Below, piece after piece: positions 7,863-14,962 of a stretch of 64,000 nt of DNA. Numbering within the stretch: the stretch's first letter is position 1; each line of letters opens with the position of its first letter. This stretch comes from Pseudomonas brassicacearum. GTDB taxonomy: Bacteria > Pseudomonadota > Gammaproteobacteria > Pseudomonadales > Pseudomonadaceae. The stretch covers positions 372,001 through 436,000 of the forward strand of contig NZ_MOBK01000001.1 of NCBI RefSeq assembly GCF_003732265.1. The letters run 5' to 3'. The notes beneath the pieces were generated by a model. The model was not told the DNA's origin and ran no database searches. It saw only the letters and a program-made list of their open reading frames with translations. A program made the position numbers and the translations under genes.

Positions 7863-9241
7863 CAGAACGATTCCTTTTTTCGGTAACGGTTGGCCAGGCT
7901 GGTGACCTTCTCCGGCTGCTCGACAGCCTCAGGCTTCCAGCCGGCAGCAAGGTTTTCAAAGCGGTTGTACTGGCCAAGAAATGCAGTGCGGACTGTGCCC
8001 ATCTCGATATCGCGGCCCTTGCCGATAATGATTTCGGCAATGCCCTTGGATTCGGTGTTTTCGTGATAGACCTCGTCGCGATACACGAACAAAATCACGT
8101 CGGCGTCCTGCTCGATGGCGCCTGACTCCCTCAAGTCCGAGGGGATGGGCCGCTTGTTGGGACGTTCTTCGCATTTTCGGGAGAGCTGGCTCAGCAGGAC
8201 GACGGGAATCCCTAACTCCTTAGCGAGCAGCTTGCACCCGCGACTGATGCTACTGACCTCTTCGGTGCGGTTGCCGCCCTCGCCTTCCAGCAACTGCAAG
8301 TAGTCGATCATCAGCAGGTCGAGGCCATACCGCAGCTTGTGACGGCGAGCCAATGAACGAATGCGCCCAATCGACGAGCCCGCCCGGTCGGCGATGTACA
8401 GCGGCGCACGGCGCAGCACGCCGGCCGCCGCAGCGAGTTCCGTGCCGTGGCTCTGGCACGCAGTACCGTTCTTCACCATGGTGAGAGGAATACGCCCCTC
8501 GGACGCCACGGCCCGGTCCAGCAATTGGCCCTTGTTCATCTCCAGACTGATGACCAATGAGGACTTGCTTTGGCGCACGGCCGCATCGATGACAAAGCCC
8601 ATGGCCAGCGTGGTTTTGCCCATGGCGGGACGCCCGGCCACGATGTACAGGTGATCGGGTTGTAGGCCGCCGATTTTTTCGTCCAGATCGCGCAAGCCGG
8701 TCGACAGGCCGATCAGGGTTTCGCCGCGAGCATGACGATCATGGCGCTCCTGCCACACCTCCAGCTGGTCGACCAGCACATCACCGACTTTGACGATGTC
8801 GTCATCACCGGCACCGCAATCGATGGCCATGGCAGCCGCTTGGACGGCGGCGATTTTTGTCTGCACATCCTGATCGCTGTGCGCGATGTCCATAGCTTGG
8901 CCACCCAAATCGAACAGAGCGCGTTCGATGGCTCGCTCTCGCACGATGACGGCGTAAGTCTTGGCGTTGGCGACGCTGGGTGTGCCGTTGACAATTTCGG
9001 CGCAGTAAGCAAAAGCAGGGGTGCCATCCAGCAAGACGCCCACGTGGTCGCCCACAGTGAGGAAGTCGACCGCTTTGCCGGCCGAGCGGACCGCCAGAAT
9101 CCCCCGGTACACTTCGGCGTTTTCCGCGAAATAGAACGATTCGGCGGACAGGTCATCGCTCAGGGAGTCGATCAGTTCCGGGCGCTGCATCATTGCACCC
9201 AGCAGGCCGTGTTCGGCCTCGATGTTGTAGGGGTCACGCAT
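7862..9241 (-). CDS. dnaB: Phage replicative DNA helicase, DnaB-like
   Basis: A 459-aa hexameric helicase that unwinds DNA at the phage fork. It has the N-terminal DnaB domain (NIEAEHGLLGAMMQ, residues 5-100) and a RecA-like ATPase domain. Walker A is AGRPAMGKTTLA near residue 200, Walker B is LDLLMIDYLQLLEG near 305, and the arginine-finger region PSDLRESGAIEQDADV is present. The start is the ATG at 9241 with GAGGG 8 bases upstream; it overlaps the preceding replication protein gene by 8 bp. It is the main gene of the early minus-strand operon, with loader/initiator function supplied by the upstream gene. Confidence 0.95.
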   Translation of the reverse strand: MRDPYNIEAEHGLLGAMMQRPELIDSLSDDLSAESFYFAENAEVYRGILAVRSAGKAVDFLTVGDHVGVLLDGTPAFAYCAEIVNGTPSVANAKTYAVIVRERAIERALFDLGGQAMDIAHSDQDVQTKIAAVQAAAMAIDCGAGDDDIVKVGDVLVDQLEVWQERHDRHARGETLIGLSTGLRDLDEKIGGLQPDHLYIVAGRPAMGKTTLAMGFVIDAAVRQSKSSLVISLEMNKGQLLDRAVASEGRIPLTMVKNGTACQSHGTELAAAAGVLRRAPLYIADRAGSSIGRIRSLARRHKLRYGLDLLMIDYLQLLEGEGGNRTEEVSSISRGCKLLAKELGIPVVLLSQLSRKCEERPNKRPIPSDLRESGAIEQDADVILFVYRDEVYHENTESKGIAEIIIGKGRDIEMGTVRTAFLGQYNRFENLAAGWKPEAVEQPEKVTSLANRYRKKESF

Positions 9242-9942
9242 GGTAATTACCCTCAACGACCTTGACGAAATTGCTCGGTGCGATCAGCCAATCGAAGTTG
9301 CAGCGGAACGGACTGCCACCCGAAGCGGACACCTCGCCCATCAGGAACTTGCTTGAGCGCACCAGGGCGAAGTACTCGGCCCAGAACTGGAGATCCTGAT
9401 GTACTTCGCTCTCGTTCCAGCGGGCACCGATCTTGGCGATCCGATCCTTGGTCAACATCACAACTCGAGGAAACTCTGGAATCGTCTTGTTGAACAAATC
9501 GACGATGGCTTGAGTCGGGCACTTCGCTTTCGAAATTTTGGGTGGTTGCTCATCGCCGACAAGAGGTGACGGTTCACTTGATGGTTCTATTACGGTTCTG
9601 GGTGCGGCTGCTGCGGGGGGGGGGTGTCGTGAGCTGCGGGGGTGGTGGTGCATCTGCTGCGGGGTGCGACTCTTGCGGGGGTGCGTAAGCTGCCGGGGTT
9701 AAGGTGTACATCGTCGAGCGGCCCATCCGCTCTCGAACAGACAAAAGCCCCACCTTGCCCAGCCATTTGATTGCAGTTTGGACCGTCCTTTCGGAAAGGC
9801 AGGTACGTTCCGAAATGCGTGCTACAGATGGCCAGCAAACGCCCTCATCGTTGGCGTTGTCCGCCAACGAGATCAGCACAGCCTTTTGCGGCCCGCTCAT
9901 GCCTTGAAGCGGCCAGCACAAGCTCATGATTATGGTGCTCAA
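9234..9942 (-). CDS. Phage replication initiator, split by frameshift in a C10 tract
   Basis: Two overlapping frames encode one expected protein. The 5' part (from TTG 9942, GGAG 7 bases upstream) has a winged HTH (VCWPSVARISERTCLSER, residues about 35-55) like phage O/DUF-type initiators. It runs into a run of ten C residues (plus strand G 9615-9624) and then stops after NRNRTIK at 9574. The 3' part in the other frame (APRTVIEPSSEPSP ... FRCNFDWLIAPSNFVKVVEGNYHA) is the conserved C-terminal half and overlaps the dnaB start. Removing one C restores a single 235-aa protein. It may be a sequencing or assembly error, slippage-tolerant expression, or true phase variation. Confidence 0.75.
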
Positions 9943-10086
9943 AGCCGATCTCCAATCTCAGAGTCAACTGTGAAGCAGAGTCGTGACACGTTTTTCGATG
10001 CCTCGAAAAGTATCGGGACATGGTGGGTATTGCCGGGATAAGGGATCGTGTTCATAATGGTCACTAGAGTGTTATACGTTTTGAAG

Positions 10087-10112
10087 AAGCCGGGTTGCAG
10101 CCCGGCTTTTTT
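10087..10112. terminator. Intrinsic terminator downstream of the 206-aa gene
   Basis: AAGCCGGG (10087-10094) pairs with CCCGGCTT (10101-10108) around TTGCAG, with six T residues on the plus strand. On the minus strand it lies just after the stop of the 206-aa gene and before the replication genes, a tR1-like position, but the U-tract is weaker that way. Confidence 0.6.
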
Positions 10113-10123
10113 GTGCCTACGTC

Positions 10124-10744
10124 TCAGGCGATCGACTTCAGCGCAGGGCGAGACTTTTCGATCAGCTCTTCTGCCTTCCGACCGAGCTCCCCTACCCTCG
10201 CTTCAACCTGTCGACATTCTTTAGCAAACGCCGGCAGATGCGGCATGTCCGCTTCGCACATCACTTGGTCGTCAAAGACTTCACTACCTGTATCGATCAC
10301 ATCACCAAGTGCACGAATCAGCGCGCCAAAGCTCTTGTTCGCACACTGCTCGTTTGCCAACTGGCGAGCACCGATTAGGCCGTAGCGGCTGGCCAATTCG
10401 TTGATGCAGTGATCACGAAACGCAGGCTCCAAGGCGTTCACCCAAGATTCTTCCAGCCAAGCCGGCATCTCCTGATCCCCAGACAGCCAGCGCTGCACAC
10501 GCTTGAGCCATCGACCGGTGGCCTTCACGAACTCACCAACATCGTTCAAGCGCACCAACTCATAGAAGTCAGGAACTTTTGCCAGCTCGATCTTCGCTAT
10601 CGGAACGCGAAGGTGAATTTCCCGGCTAAGTGCTTGAGCGAAATCGTCCTGGCTCAGGTTGGTGCGAGCGATCTGATTGGCAGCGTGAGCGACCAGCACT
10701 TGGTCACGGGTTTGGGCGCTGTGTCTTGGACTGGACGTTTCCAT
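10124..10744 (-). CDS. Early phage protein after cro, function unknown
   Basis: A 206-aa mostly helical protein (start ATG 10744, weak ribosome site). I do not recognise a catalytic or DNA-binding motif. It is the second gene of the early operon, the place of cII in lambdoid phages, so a regulatory role is possible but unproven. The C-terminus is strongly charged and helical (CRQVEARVGELGRKAEELIEK). It is separated from the replication genes by a terminator, again like cII and tR1. Confidence 0.6.
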   Translation of the reverse strand: METSSPRHSAQTRDQVLVAHAANQIARTNLSQDDFAQALSREIHLRVPIAKIELAKVPDFYELVRLNDVGEFVKATGRWLKRVQRWLSGDQEMPAWLEESWVNALEPAFRDHCINELASRYGLIGARQLANEQCANKSFGALIRALGDVIDTGSEVFDDQVMCEADMPHLPAFAKECRQVEARVGELGRKAEELIEKSRPALKSIA

Positions 10745-10795
10745 GGGAACGGCTCTCTTCTAATCTGGGTTTAGTGATCCAACGATAGGCATGGC

Positions 10796-10990
10796 TTAAG
10801 CAGCGGATTTTTTGGACGGAAACGGTCGCTGCTCTTGAGCCGACAAGCTACCGTCTTCCTCGAGGGTCACGAAAACGTCACGACCTACGCGGATAGCCTT
10901 ACTTAACGCGCCTTGCGTACAGCCGAGCATCTGAGCCGCCTTGGTATGGCCGTGCTCTTTAGCGAATTCGGAAAGCGGGATACGGCGCAT
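10796..10990 (-). CDS. cro: Cro-like repressor
   Basis: A 64-aa DNA-binding protein. The start MRRIPLSEFAKEHGHTKAAQMLGCTQGALSKAIRVGR contains the helix-turn-helix (residues 12-32) typical of P22/lambda-type Cro proteins. The ATG at 10990 has GAGGAC 6-8 bases upstream; an upstream GTG would lengthen it but is less likely. It is divergent from cI and driven by PR, whose -35/-10 lie at 11046-11051 and 11022-11027. It should shut off early and cI transcription during lytic growth. Confidence 0.85.
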   Translation of the reverse strand: MRRIPLSEFAKEHGHTKAAQMLGCTQGALSKAIRVGRDVFVTLEEDGSLSAQEQRPFPSKKSAA

Positions 10991-11021
10991 GGCGACGTCC
11001 TCAACATAGATTCTCAACACA

Positions 11022-11090
11022 ATTATGACCGCCGGTATTGTTAACAGTCAATACCGGCGATATTGGTTAAGCAAATACCGCAGGTAATAT
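11022..11090. promoter_or_regulatory. OR-type control region: PR, PRM and operators
   Basis: Minus-strand PR reads TTGACT (11046-11051) - 18 bp - CATAAT (11022-11027) toward cro. Plus-strand PRM reads TTGGTT (11063-11068) - 16 bp - TAATAT (11085-11090) toward cI. A perfect inverted repeat CCGGTATTG-N8-CAATACCGG covers 11032-11057, and a second imperfect site with TATTG ... CAAATACC covers about 11060-11079. The repeated half-site GGTATTG is found again at 14.29 kb. These are best explained as Cro/CI operators. Confidence 0.8.
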
Positions 11091-11099
11091 GATCCTCAG

Positions 11100-11912
11100 A
11101 TGAAAAAAGACTCCCGAAGACTTCCTCTCTCTGATTGGCAGCGGCAAGACAGCGAGCGGCTCAAAGCGATCTTTCAAGAGAAGCGCGGGGCACTGAAGCT
11201 CACTCAAGAAAAGATTGCCGCCGAACTTGGTGACGGCGTTACCCAAGGGGCTGTCAGCCACTTCATGAACGGCCGAACTGCTCTGAGCATCAAGGCGGCA
11301 ACAGTCTTCGCCAGAATGCTTCAGGTTCCGGTATCGGAGATCAGCCCTACTCTGGCTGCTCAGGTGCAGAAAATGGCATCCTCCCTGGATGGTGGCCGAG
11401 ACGCGTCGCCTCCCATACCAATGTCACAAGAAGCGGCAAATACTCCGCTTCCTGCTGGAGAGGACATACACGAAGCCATCGACGAGCGTTACGCGTTTAT
11501 TCCTCAATACACAGCCCGGGCAGCTGCTGGGGACGGACACGACAATCCGCACGTCGAGATTCGAAGCACGCTGGCGTTCAAAAAAGAATGGCTGCGCGTC
11601 AAGGGGCTGAATCCAAAGAATTTGAAAGTGATTTACGCCGAAGGCGACAGCATGTGGCCAACGGTCAGCGACCATGACGTACTGTTGGTGGATGAATCGC
11701 GAAACGAACCAAAAGACGGACAGGTTTACGTGCTGGCCAGCGCCGACAAAGGCGTGATCATAAAACGGTTGATTAAAACTGCATTGGGCAGCTGGATCAT
11801 CCGCAGCGACAACGAAGAAAAAGACAACTATCCCGACCAGGTGTTATCACGCAACGATATCAACGAACACCGAATTATTGGCCGAGTGGTCTGGCGTGGC
11901 GGGGATTTGTAG
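11100..11912 (+). CDS. CI-type repressor with LexA-like S24 peptidase domain
   Basis: A 270-aa prophage repressor. Residues 30-75 hold an HTH (LTQEKIAAELGDGVTQGAVSHFMNGRTAL). The C-terminal S24 domain has the self-cleavage Ala-Gly (A143-G144 in RAAAGDG), the catalytic Ser184 (EGDSMWPT) and Lys222 (IIKRL). RecA-stimulated self-cleavage on DNA damage would induce the prophage. The ATG lies only about 10 bp after the PRM -10 TAATAT and has no ribosome site, so the mRNA is probably leaderless, as for lambda cI. It is followed closely by a 62-aa gene and the GNAT-ASCH pair, suggesting one lysogenic transcript. Confidence 0.93.
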   Translation: MKKDSRRLPLSDWQRQDSERLKAIFQEKRGALKLTQEKIAAELGDGVTQGAVSHFMNGRTALSIKAATVFARMLQVPVSEISPTLAAQVQKMASSLDGGRDASPPIPMSQEAANTPLPAGEDIHEAIDERYAFIPQYTARAAAGDGHDNPHVEIRSTLAFKKEWLRVKGLNPKNLKVIYAEGDSMWPTVSDHDVLLVDESRNEPKDGQVYVLASADKGVIIKRLIKTALGSWIIRSDNEEKDNYPDQVLSRNDINEHRIIGRVVWRGGDL

Positions 11913-11937
11913 ATGGTCTGGATCGAGGGATGACGGC

Positions 11938-12126
11938 ATGGCGCACTCGCTTCAATACCATATAGCGGAATCCGTCCGCGCCGTTGAGGTCGAGGCGGGG
12001 AAACTGCTCGACTTGGCTGCAATGCTCAAAGAAGCTGGAAATGACGAATTAGCCTTGGCTGTTTCAATGCAGGCAAACAAGCTTATTGAAGCGGCTGTAG
12101 GACTTAGAATTGCTATGGTTGGATAA
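11938..12126 (+). CDS. Small helical protein downstream of cI
   Basis: A 62-aa protein, almost wholly alpha-helical and acidic (VRAVEVEAGKLLDLAAMLKEAGNDELALAVSMQANKLIEAAVG). The ATG at 11938 is preceded by GAGGGA. It follows cI by 25 bp and would be expressed with it in the lysogen. No family is recognised. It could be a partner of cI or of the downstream pair, which is inference. Confidence 0.6.
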   Translation: MAHSLQYHIAESVRAVEVEAGKLLDLAAMLKEAGNDELALAVSMQANKLIEAAVGLRIAMVG

Positions 12127-12193
12127 AGGCAGGAAAGATTGTGCGAGGAAAACTTGACGACTTTCAAATCAATTAAATATCAGGGACGAGCAG

Positions 12194-13252
12194 ATGAACC
12201 TTCAATACACTAAGTTTTCTGACATTGACTTTACTGACCCATTTTTTGACTCATTAAAAAATGACTACAAAGAACTTCCAGTATGGTTTTCTAAGAAAAG
12301 CGCAGAAGGCTCTAGGGCGTACGTATTTTTTAGCGACGAAAACAAATTAGACGGTTTTTTGTACTTAAAGCTTGAGAAAGGTGTTGTCGATGACATTCAC
12401 CCGGCACTTCCAGATGGCACACATTTAAAAATCGGCACATTGAAGATCAACGCCCATGGAACAAAACTTGGGGAGCGCTTCCTTAAGAAAATATTTGACC
12501 ACTTGATTCTTCACAAAGCAGATGATGCTTATGTAACTGTTTTCAAAAAGCATGAGGGCTTGATTGCGCTATTGGAAAAATATGGGTTTATCCGACACGG
12601 CAACAAAACCACCGACAACGGCGAAGAGTTCGTATACAAGAAATCAATACCCACTACTACCGGCGATCCGATCCTAGATTACCCTACAGTTAATTTGGCT
12701 GGAAGCAAAATTCATTTGCTCGCAGTCAAACCGGAATTTCACTCCATTCTGTTTCCGGATTCGATACTAAAGAATGAAGACGCTGCATTGATTGTTCGGG
12801 ACGTTTCACACACTAATAGCATACACAAAGTCTACGTTTGCAATATGCCTGGGATAGCCTCCATGAAGCGGGGTGATGCTCTAGTTATCTATAGAACTGG
12901 AGATGGCGCGGGGGCGGCTCGCTTCCGCGCCGTTGCAAGTTCTGTATGCGTAGTAGAAGAAACTAGGCACATGAACGATTTCCAAGATATTGGGGAATAT
13001 CTACGTTATTGCATGCCGCATAGTGTTTTCTCTGAAAAAGAGCTAATTGATTTCTACGAAAAAAAGAACAATCAATTTATAGTTAGATTCACATACAATA
13101 TTGCCTTTCCTAAGCGCCCCAATCGCGGTAGACTTATCGACGAAGCAGGCATAGACGAAAATCTGCGATGGAGCTGTATTGATCTTTCCCGCAAACAGTT
13201 TGATGAAATTATTAAAATGGGGTCCCCCGATGAACGTCTTATTATCAATTAA
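12194..13252 (+). CDS. GNAT acetyltransferase fused to a PUA/ASCH-like C-terminal domain
   Basis: A 352-aa two-domain protein. Residues 1-150 have the GNAT pattern (VFFSDENKLDGFLYLKL..., LKIGTLKINAHGTKLGERFLKKIFDHLI, then VFKKHEGLIALLEKYGFIRHG). Residues about 165-352 (IHLLAVKPEFHSILFPDS ... RFTYNIAFPKRPNRG...) resemble PUA-like/ASCH/EVE RNA-binding folds. The ATG at 12194 has AGGGA. The next gene, a stand-alone ASCH protein, overlaps its end by 23 bp. The pair is AT-rich and lies between cI and the second operator, where lambda has rexAB. A TTGACG element at 12154 might give it its own promoter. An RNA/tRNA-directed exclusion or toxin role is inference. Confidence 0.7.
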   Translation: MNLQYTKFSDIDFTDPFFDSLKNDYKELPVWFSKKSAEGSRAYVFFSDENKLDGFLYLKLEKGVVDDIHPALPDGTHLKIGTLKINAHGTKLGERFLKKIFDHLILHKADDAYVTVFKKHEGLIALLEKYGFIRHGNKTTDNGEEFVYKKSIPTTTGDPILDYPTVNLAGSKIHLLAVKPEFHSILFPDSILKNEDAALIVRDVSHTNSIHKVYVCNMPGIASMKRGDALVIYRTGDGAGAARFRAVASSVCVVEETRHMNDFQDIGEYLRYCMPHSVFSEKELIDFYEKKNNQFIVRFTYNIAFPKRPNRGRLIDEAGIDENLRWSCIDLSRKQFDEIIKMGSPDERLIIN

Positions 13253-13601
13253 ACCAGAGTTCGCGGATAAGATCTTTCAAGGCGAAAAGCTTTTTGAATT
13301 CAGAAAGAATATTTTCAAACGAGAGAATATCTCCAAGGTAATTGTCTATGTAACAATGCCAGTAGGGAAAATTGTTGGCGAATTTTCAATTGACGGTGTT
13401 ATAGAGGGATCGCCATCTAGCGTTTGGAAAGCGACAAAAAGCCATGCCGGAATCAGTAAGGACTTCTATAGCGAGTACTTTTCAGGGCGCGATAAGGCTT
13501 TCGCGATAAAAGTCGGAGAGGTAACAAAATACCAAACCCCAATTAATTTGCGAGACTATGGCGATAACATCAGCGCTCCTCAATCGTATCGATATGTTTG
13601 A
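13230..13601 (+). CDS. ASCH-domain protein paired with GNAT enzyme
   Basis: A 123-aa stand-alone ASCH protein of the PUA superfamily, a fold that typically binds RNA. The start MNVLLSIKPEFADKIFQGEK with FEFRKNIF is the family hallmark (conserved GEK and FEFR). The ATG at 13230 lies inside the end of the GNAT gene, so translation is coupled. A terminator follows. Some ASCH proteins are RNases or amidohydrolases, but no catalytic assignment can be made from sequence alone. The pairing with a GNAT-PUA fusion suggests that both act on the same RNA substrate or complex. Confidence 0.75.
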   Translation: MNVLLSIKPEFADKIFQGEKLFEFRKNIFKRENISKVIVYVTMPVGKIVGEFSIDGVIEGSPSSVWKATKSHAGISKDFYSEYFSGRDKAFAIKVGEVTKYQTPINLRDYGDNISAPQSYRYV

Positions 13602-13611
13602 ATGATTCAGT

Positions 13612-13631
13612 CCCCCGGCGCCGGGCTTTTT
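13612..13631 (+). terminator. Probable terminator after ASCH gene
   Basis: The palindrome CCCGGCGCCGGG (13615-13626) is followed by CTTTTTC. The loop is short so the hairpin is modest, but it lies 10 bp after the ASCH stop and would end the cI-GNAT-ASCH transcript. Confidence 0.5.
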
Positions 13632-13942
13632 CTTATCCGCCTGGGGCTCATCTCTTTCCTACCTACACTGACAGCCGCTTACGAATCGGCGCCTCATTAC
13701 AAGTAGCCCGCCCAATGCGGGCTTTTTGTTGTCTGAGGTCAGCCTTAAGTATGCCGGCCTAGATATTCGCTCAACGCTTTGCGGGTCGATCATTCAGAAA
13801 ACGCTTTGCTTGGTAGCCGCCACGCTCGCAGTCAGGTAGAGGAGGTGCCCACCCTCTTGGACACCAGCTATTTTTTGTGCGCACAACACGAAAGAATGCA
13901 AATACTCTCTTTTCGGATAGTCAAGATCTTCGAGTCAAAATA
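13632..13942 (+). other. Gap between ASCH gene and LexA-box gene
   Basis: About 310 bp without a convincing gene. It holds one strong terminator (13705-13728). The remainder is ordinary intergenic sequence leading to the LexA box. Confidence 0.5.
13705..13728 (+). terminator. Rho-independent terminator
   Basis: AGCCCGC (13705-13711) pairs with GCGGGCT (13717-13723) around CCAAT and is followed by five T residues. It is the second terminator after the cI operon and insulates the LexA-box gene. Confidence 0.8.
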
Positions 13943-13958
13943 CTGTTTATCTATACAG
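13943..13958 (+). promoter_or_regulatory. LexA box (SOS operator)
   Basis: CTGTTTATCTATACAG fits CTGT-N8-ACAG, the gamma-proteobacterial LexA consensus. It ends only 15 bases before the ATG at 13974, placing the small downstream gene under host SOS control and independent of CI. Confidence 0.8.
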
Positions 13959-13973
13959 ATAAGGAGTGACACG

Positions 13974-14222
13974 ATGGCAAAGGCAAAACAAGCACCAAAC
14001 TCCCCGACCTCTTACGAGCTACTCAGTCTGCGAATTCACAAGATCATTAACACACCTCACTCGCAAACGTCGAAGTCTGCTCTCCTTGAAAGAGCAGCCA
14101 ACGATTCTCCCGAAGACTGGGATCGCATCCTAGAAGAGATCGCCGAAAACGATAACGTGAGTATTGCCCATCGCGATGACGGTGCTGTGCAGATTTTCTG
14201 GACTGTACCTAAGGAAGACTGA
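13974..14222 (+). CDS. Small SOS-regulated prophage protein, function unknown
   Basis: An 82-aa protein with ATG 13974 behind AAGGAG. The centre is SKSALLERAANDSPEDWDRILEEIAENDNVSIAHRDDG, an acidic helical region reminiscent of small phage regulators but not matching DinI. A LexA box covers its promoter and a strong terminator follows the stop by 17 bp, so it is a single-gene unit switched on by DNA damage. Location between cI and the OL-like region makes a role in induction (antirepressor) or cell-cycle control conceivable; this is inference. Confidence 0.65.
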   Translation: MAKAKQAPNSPTSYELLSLRIHKIINTPHSQTSKSALLERAANDSPEDWDRILEEIAENDNVSIAHRDDGAVQIFWTVPKED

Positions 14223-14239
14223 AATCAACGATCCCTTTT

Positions 14240-14264
14240 ACCCGCCGATGTGCGGGTTTTTTTT
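14240..14264 (+). terminator. Rho-independent terminator
   Basis: CCCGC (14241-14245) pairs with GCGGG (14252-14256), followed by eight T residues. It ends the LexA-box gene transcript just before the second operator/promoter. Confidence 0.85.
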
Positions 14265-14290
14265 GGAAGGCTGAAAATAGTACGACCGGA

Positions 14291-14328
14291 GGTATTGACC
14301 TGATAGCAATACCGCCGGTATTGTTAAC
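14291..14328 (+). promoter_or_regulatory. OL/PL-like second operator and promoter
   Basis: GGTATTG (14291-14297) and CAATACC (14307-14313) form an inverted repeat like the one in the cI-cro region, and GCCGGTATTGTTAAC at 14314-14328 is identical over 15 bp to 11031-11045. A plus-strand promoter overlaps it: TTGACC (14295-14300) - 18 bp - TATTGT (14319-14324). It lies 3.2 kb from OR with cI in between, as OL does in lambda. Confidence 0.75.
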
Positions 14329-14371
14329 GGGTCGCAGCGTTAAACCGCAGCGCTTGGGCTTAACAACTCGC

Positions 14372-14384
14372 CACTCTTTAACAA
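14372..14384 (+). promoter_or_regulatory. boxA-like antitermination element
   Basis: CACTCTTTAACAA closely matches the boxA of rRNA leaders (GCTCTTTAACA). It lies about 45 bp after the predicted start of the PL-like transcript and upstream of a terminator, which is the arrangement of a nut site. No clear boxB or N gene was recognised. Confidence 0.5.
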
Positions 14385-14622
14385 TCAGCGCTACAAACAA
14401 CAAACCGCATTGCCTCTACCGGCGACCGGCGAGCAGACAGTCCCGAAAGCCTGCCAACGACAGGAACAACCTGGACGGCTGATCGATGGTGAAACGCCAG
14501 AACCGTGTGAATGACCCGGCAAGCAATGCGGCCCTCCCCTCCGGCGGAAATAGGACGAGCTGCATTACTGCATATCAGCCTGACGATAGCCGCCCGAGCA
14601 ATTGGTACTCCCCAGCACCAGG

Positions 14623-14697
14623 CCGCATCGGTGAGCTCTGAAGCACAACGATTGTTGGATGGTCCCTGTGCCATCGCTCCAGAGCTCACCGATGCGG
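14623..14697 (+). ncRNA. Candidate structured RNA: 18-bp stem enclosing two hairpins
   Basis: CCGCATCGGTGAGCTCTG (14623-14640) is perfectly complementary to 14680-14697. Inside the 39-nt loop, CAAC-GATT-GTTG and GATGG-N8-CCATC can each form a small hairpin, giving a three-way-junction shape. It lies in the leader between the PL-like promoter and the terminator at 14835. Sense and antisense are equivalent for the stem, so strand is assigned from the promoter. Confidence 0.5.
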
Positions 14698-14834
14698 ACG
14701 AAATCCCGGCCTATACCGGCCACCTGCGTGCAACAAACCAAATAACGACGAGCGCCCGCCATAAAGCCAACGGCGCGCATGAAGGATGACCATCATGAGA
14801 TAAGACCGTAGCCCAAAGTTCACTGCCTCTGCGC

Positions 14835-14864
14835 AAGGCCCGAACGTCCAACGGGCCTTTTTTT
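14835..14864 (+). terminator. Rho-independent terminator of the leader
   Basis: AAGGCCCG (14835-14842) pairs with CGGGCCTT (14852-14859), followed by further T residues to 14864. It would stop the PL-like transcript unless antiterminated. Confidence 0.85.
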
Positions 14865-14962
14865 CACGCCTTTATCCGTCAGCACTCTCCCCTACGCATA
14901 ACGGCAACCAGCAGGCACGCCGAGTGCTGGCGGATACATGCAACCCACACCAAGGAATAGCC

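Larger units (their letters stand above)
14329..14962 (+). other. Untranslated-looking leader downstream of the PL-like promoter
   Basis: About 630 bp with no convincing protein gene. In order it has a boxA-like element (14372-14384), an 18-bp inverted repeat enclosing smaller hairpins (14623-14697) and a strong terminator (14835-14864). The open frame at 14511-14789 has no ribosome site and runs through the inverted repeat. The layout matches an antiterminated early leader. Confidence 0.55.

Noticed and set aside
12154..12180. Own promoter for the GNAT-ASCH pair (TTGACG plus AT-rich -10)
   Set aside because: The -10 match at proper spacing is poor, so it is mentioned only as a possibility in the gene entry.
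14511..14789. 92-codon plus-strand frame in the PL-like leader
   Set aside because: No ribosome site, biased and unfamiliar composition, and it runs through the 18-bp inverted repeat; the RNA structure explains the region better.
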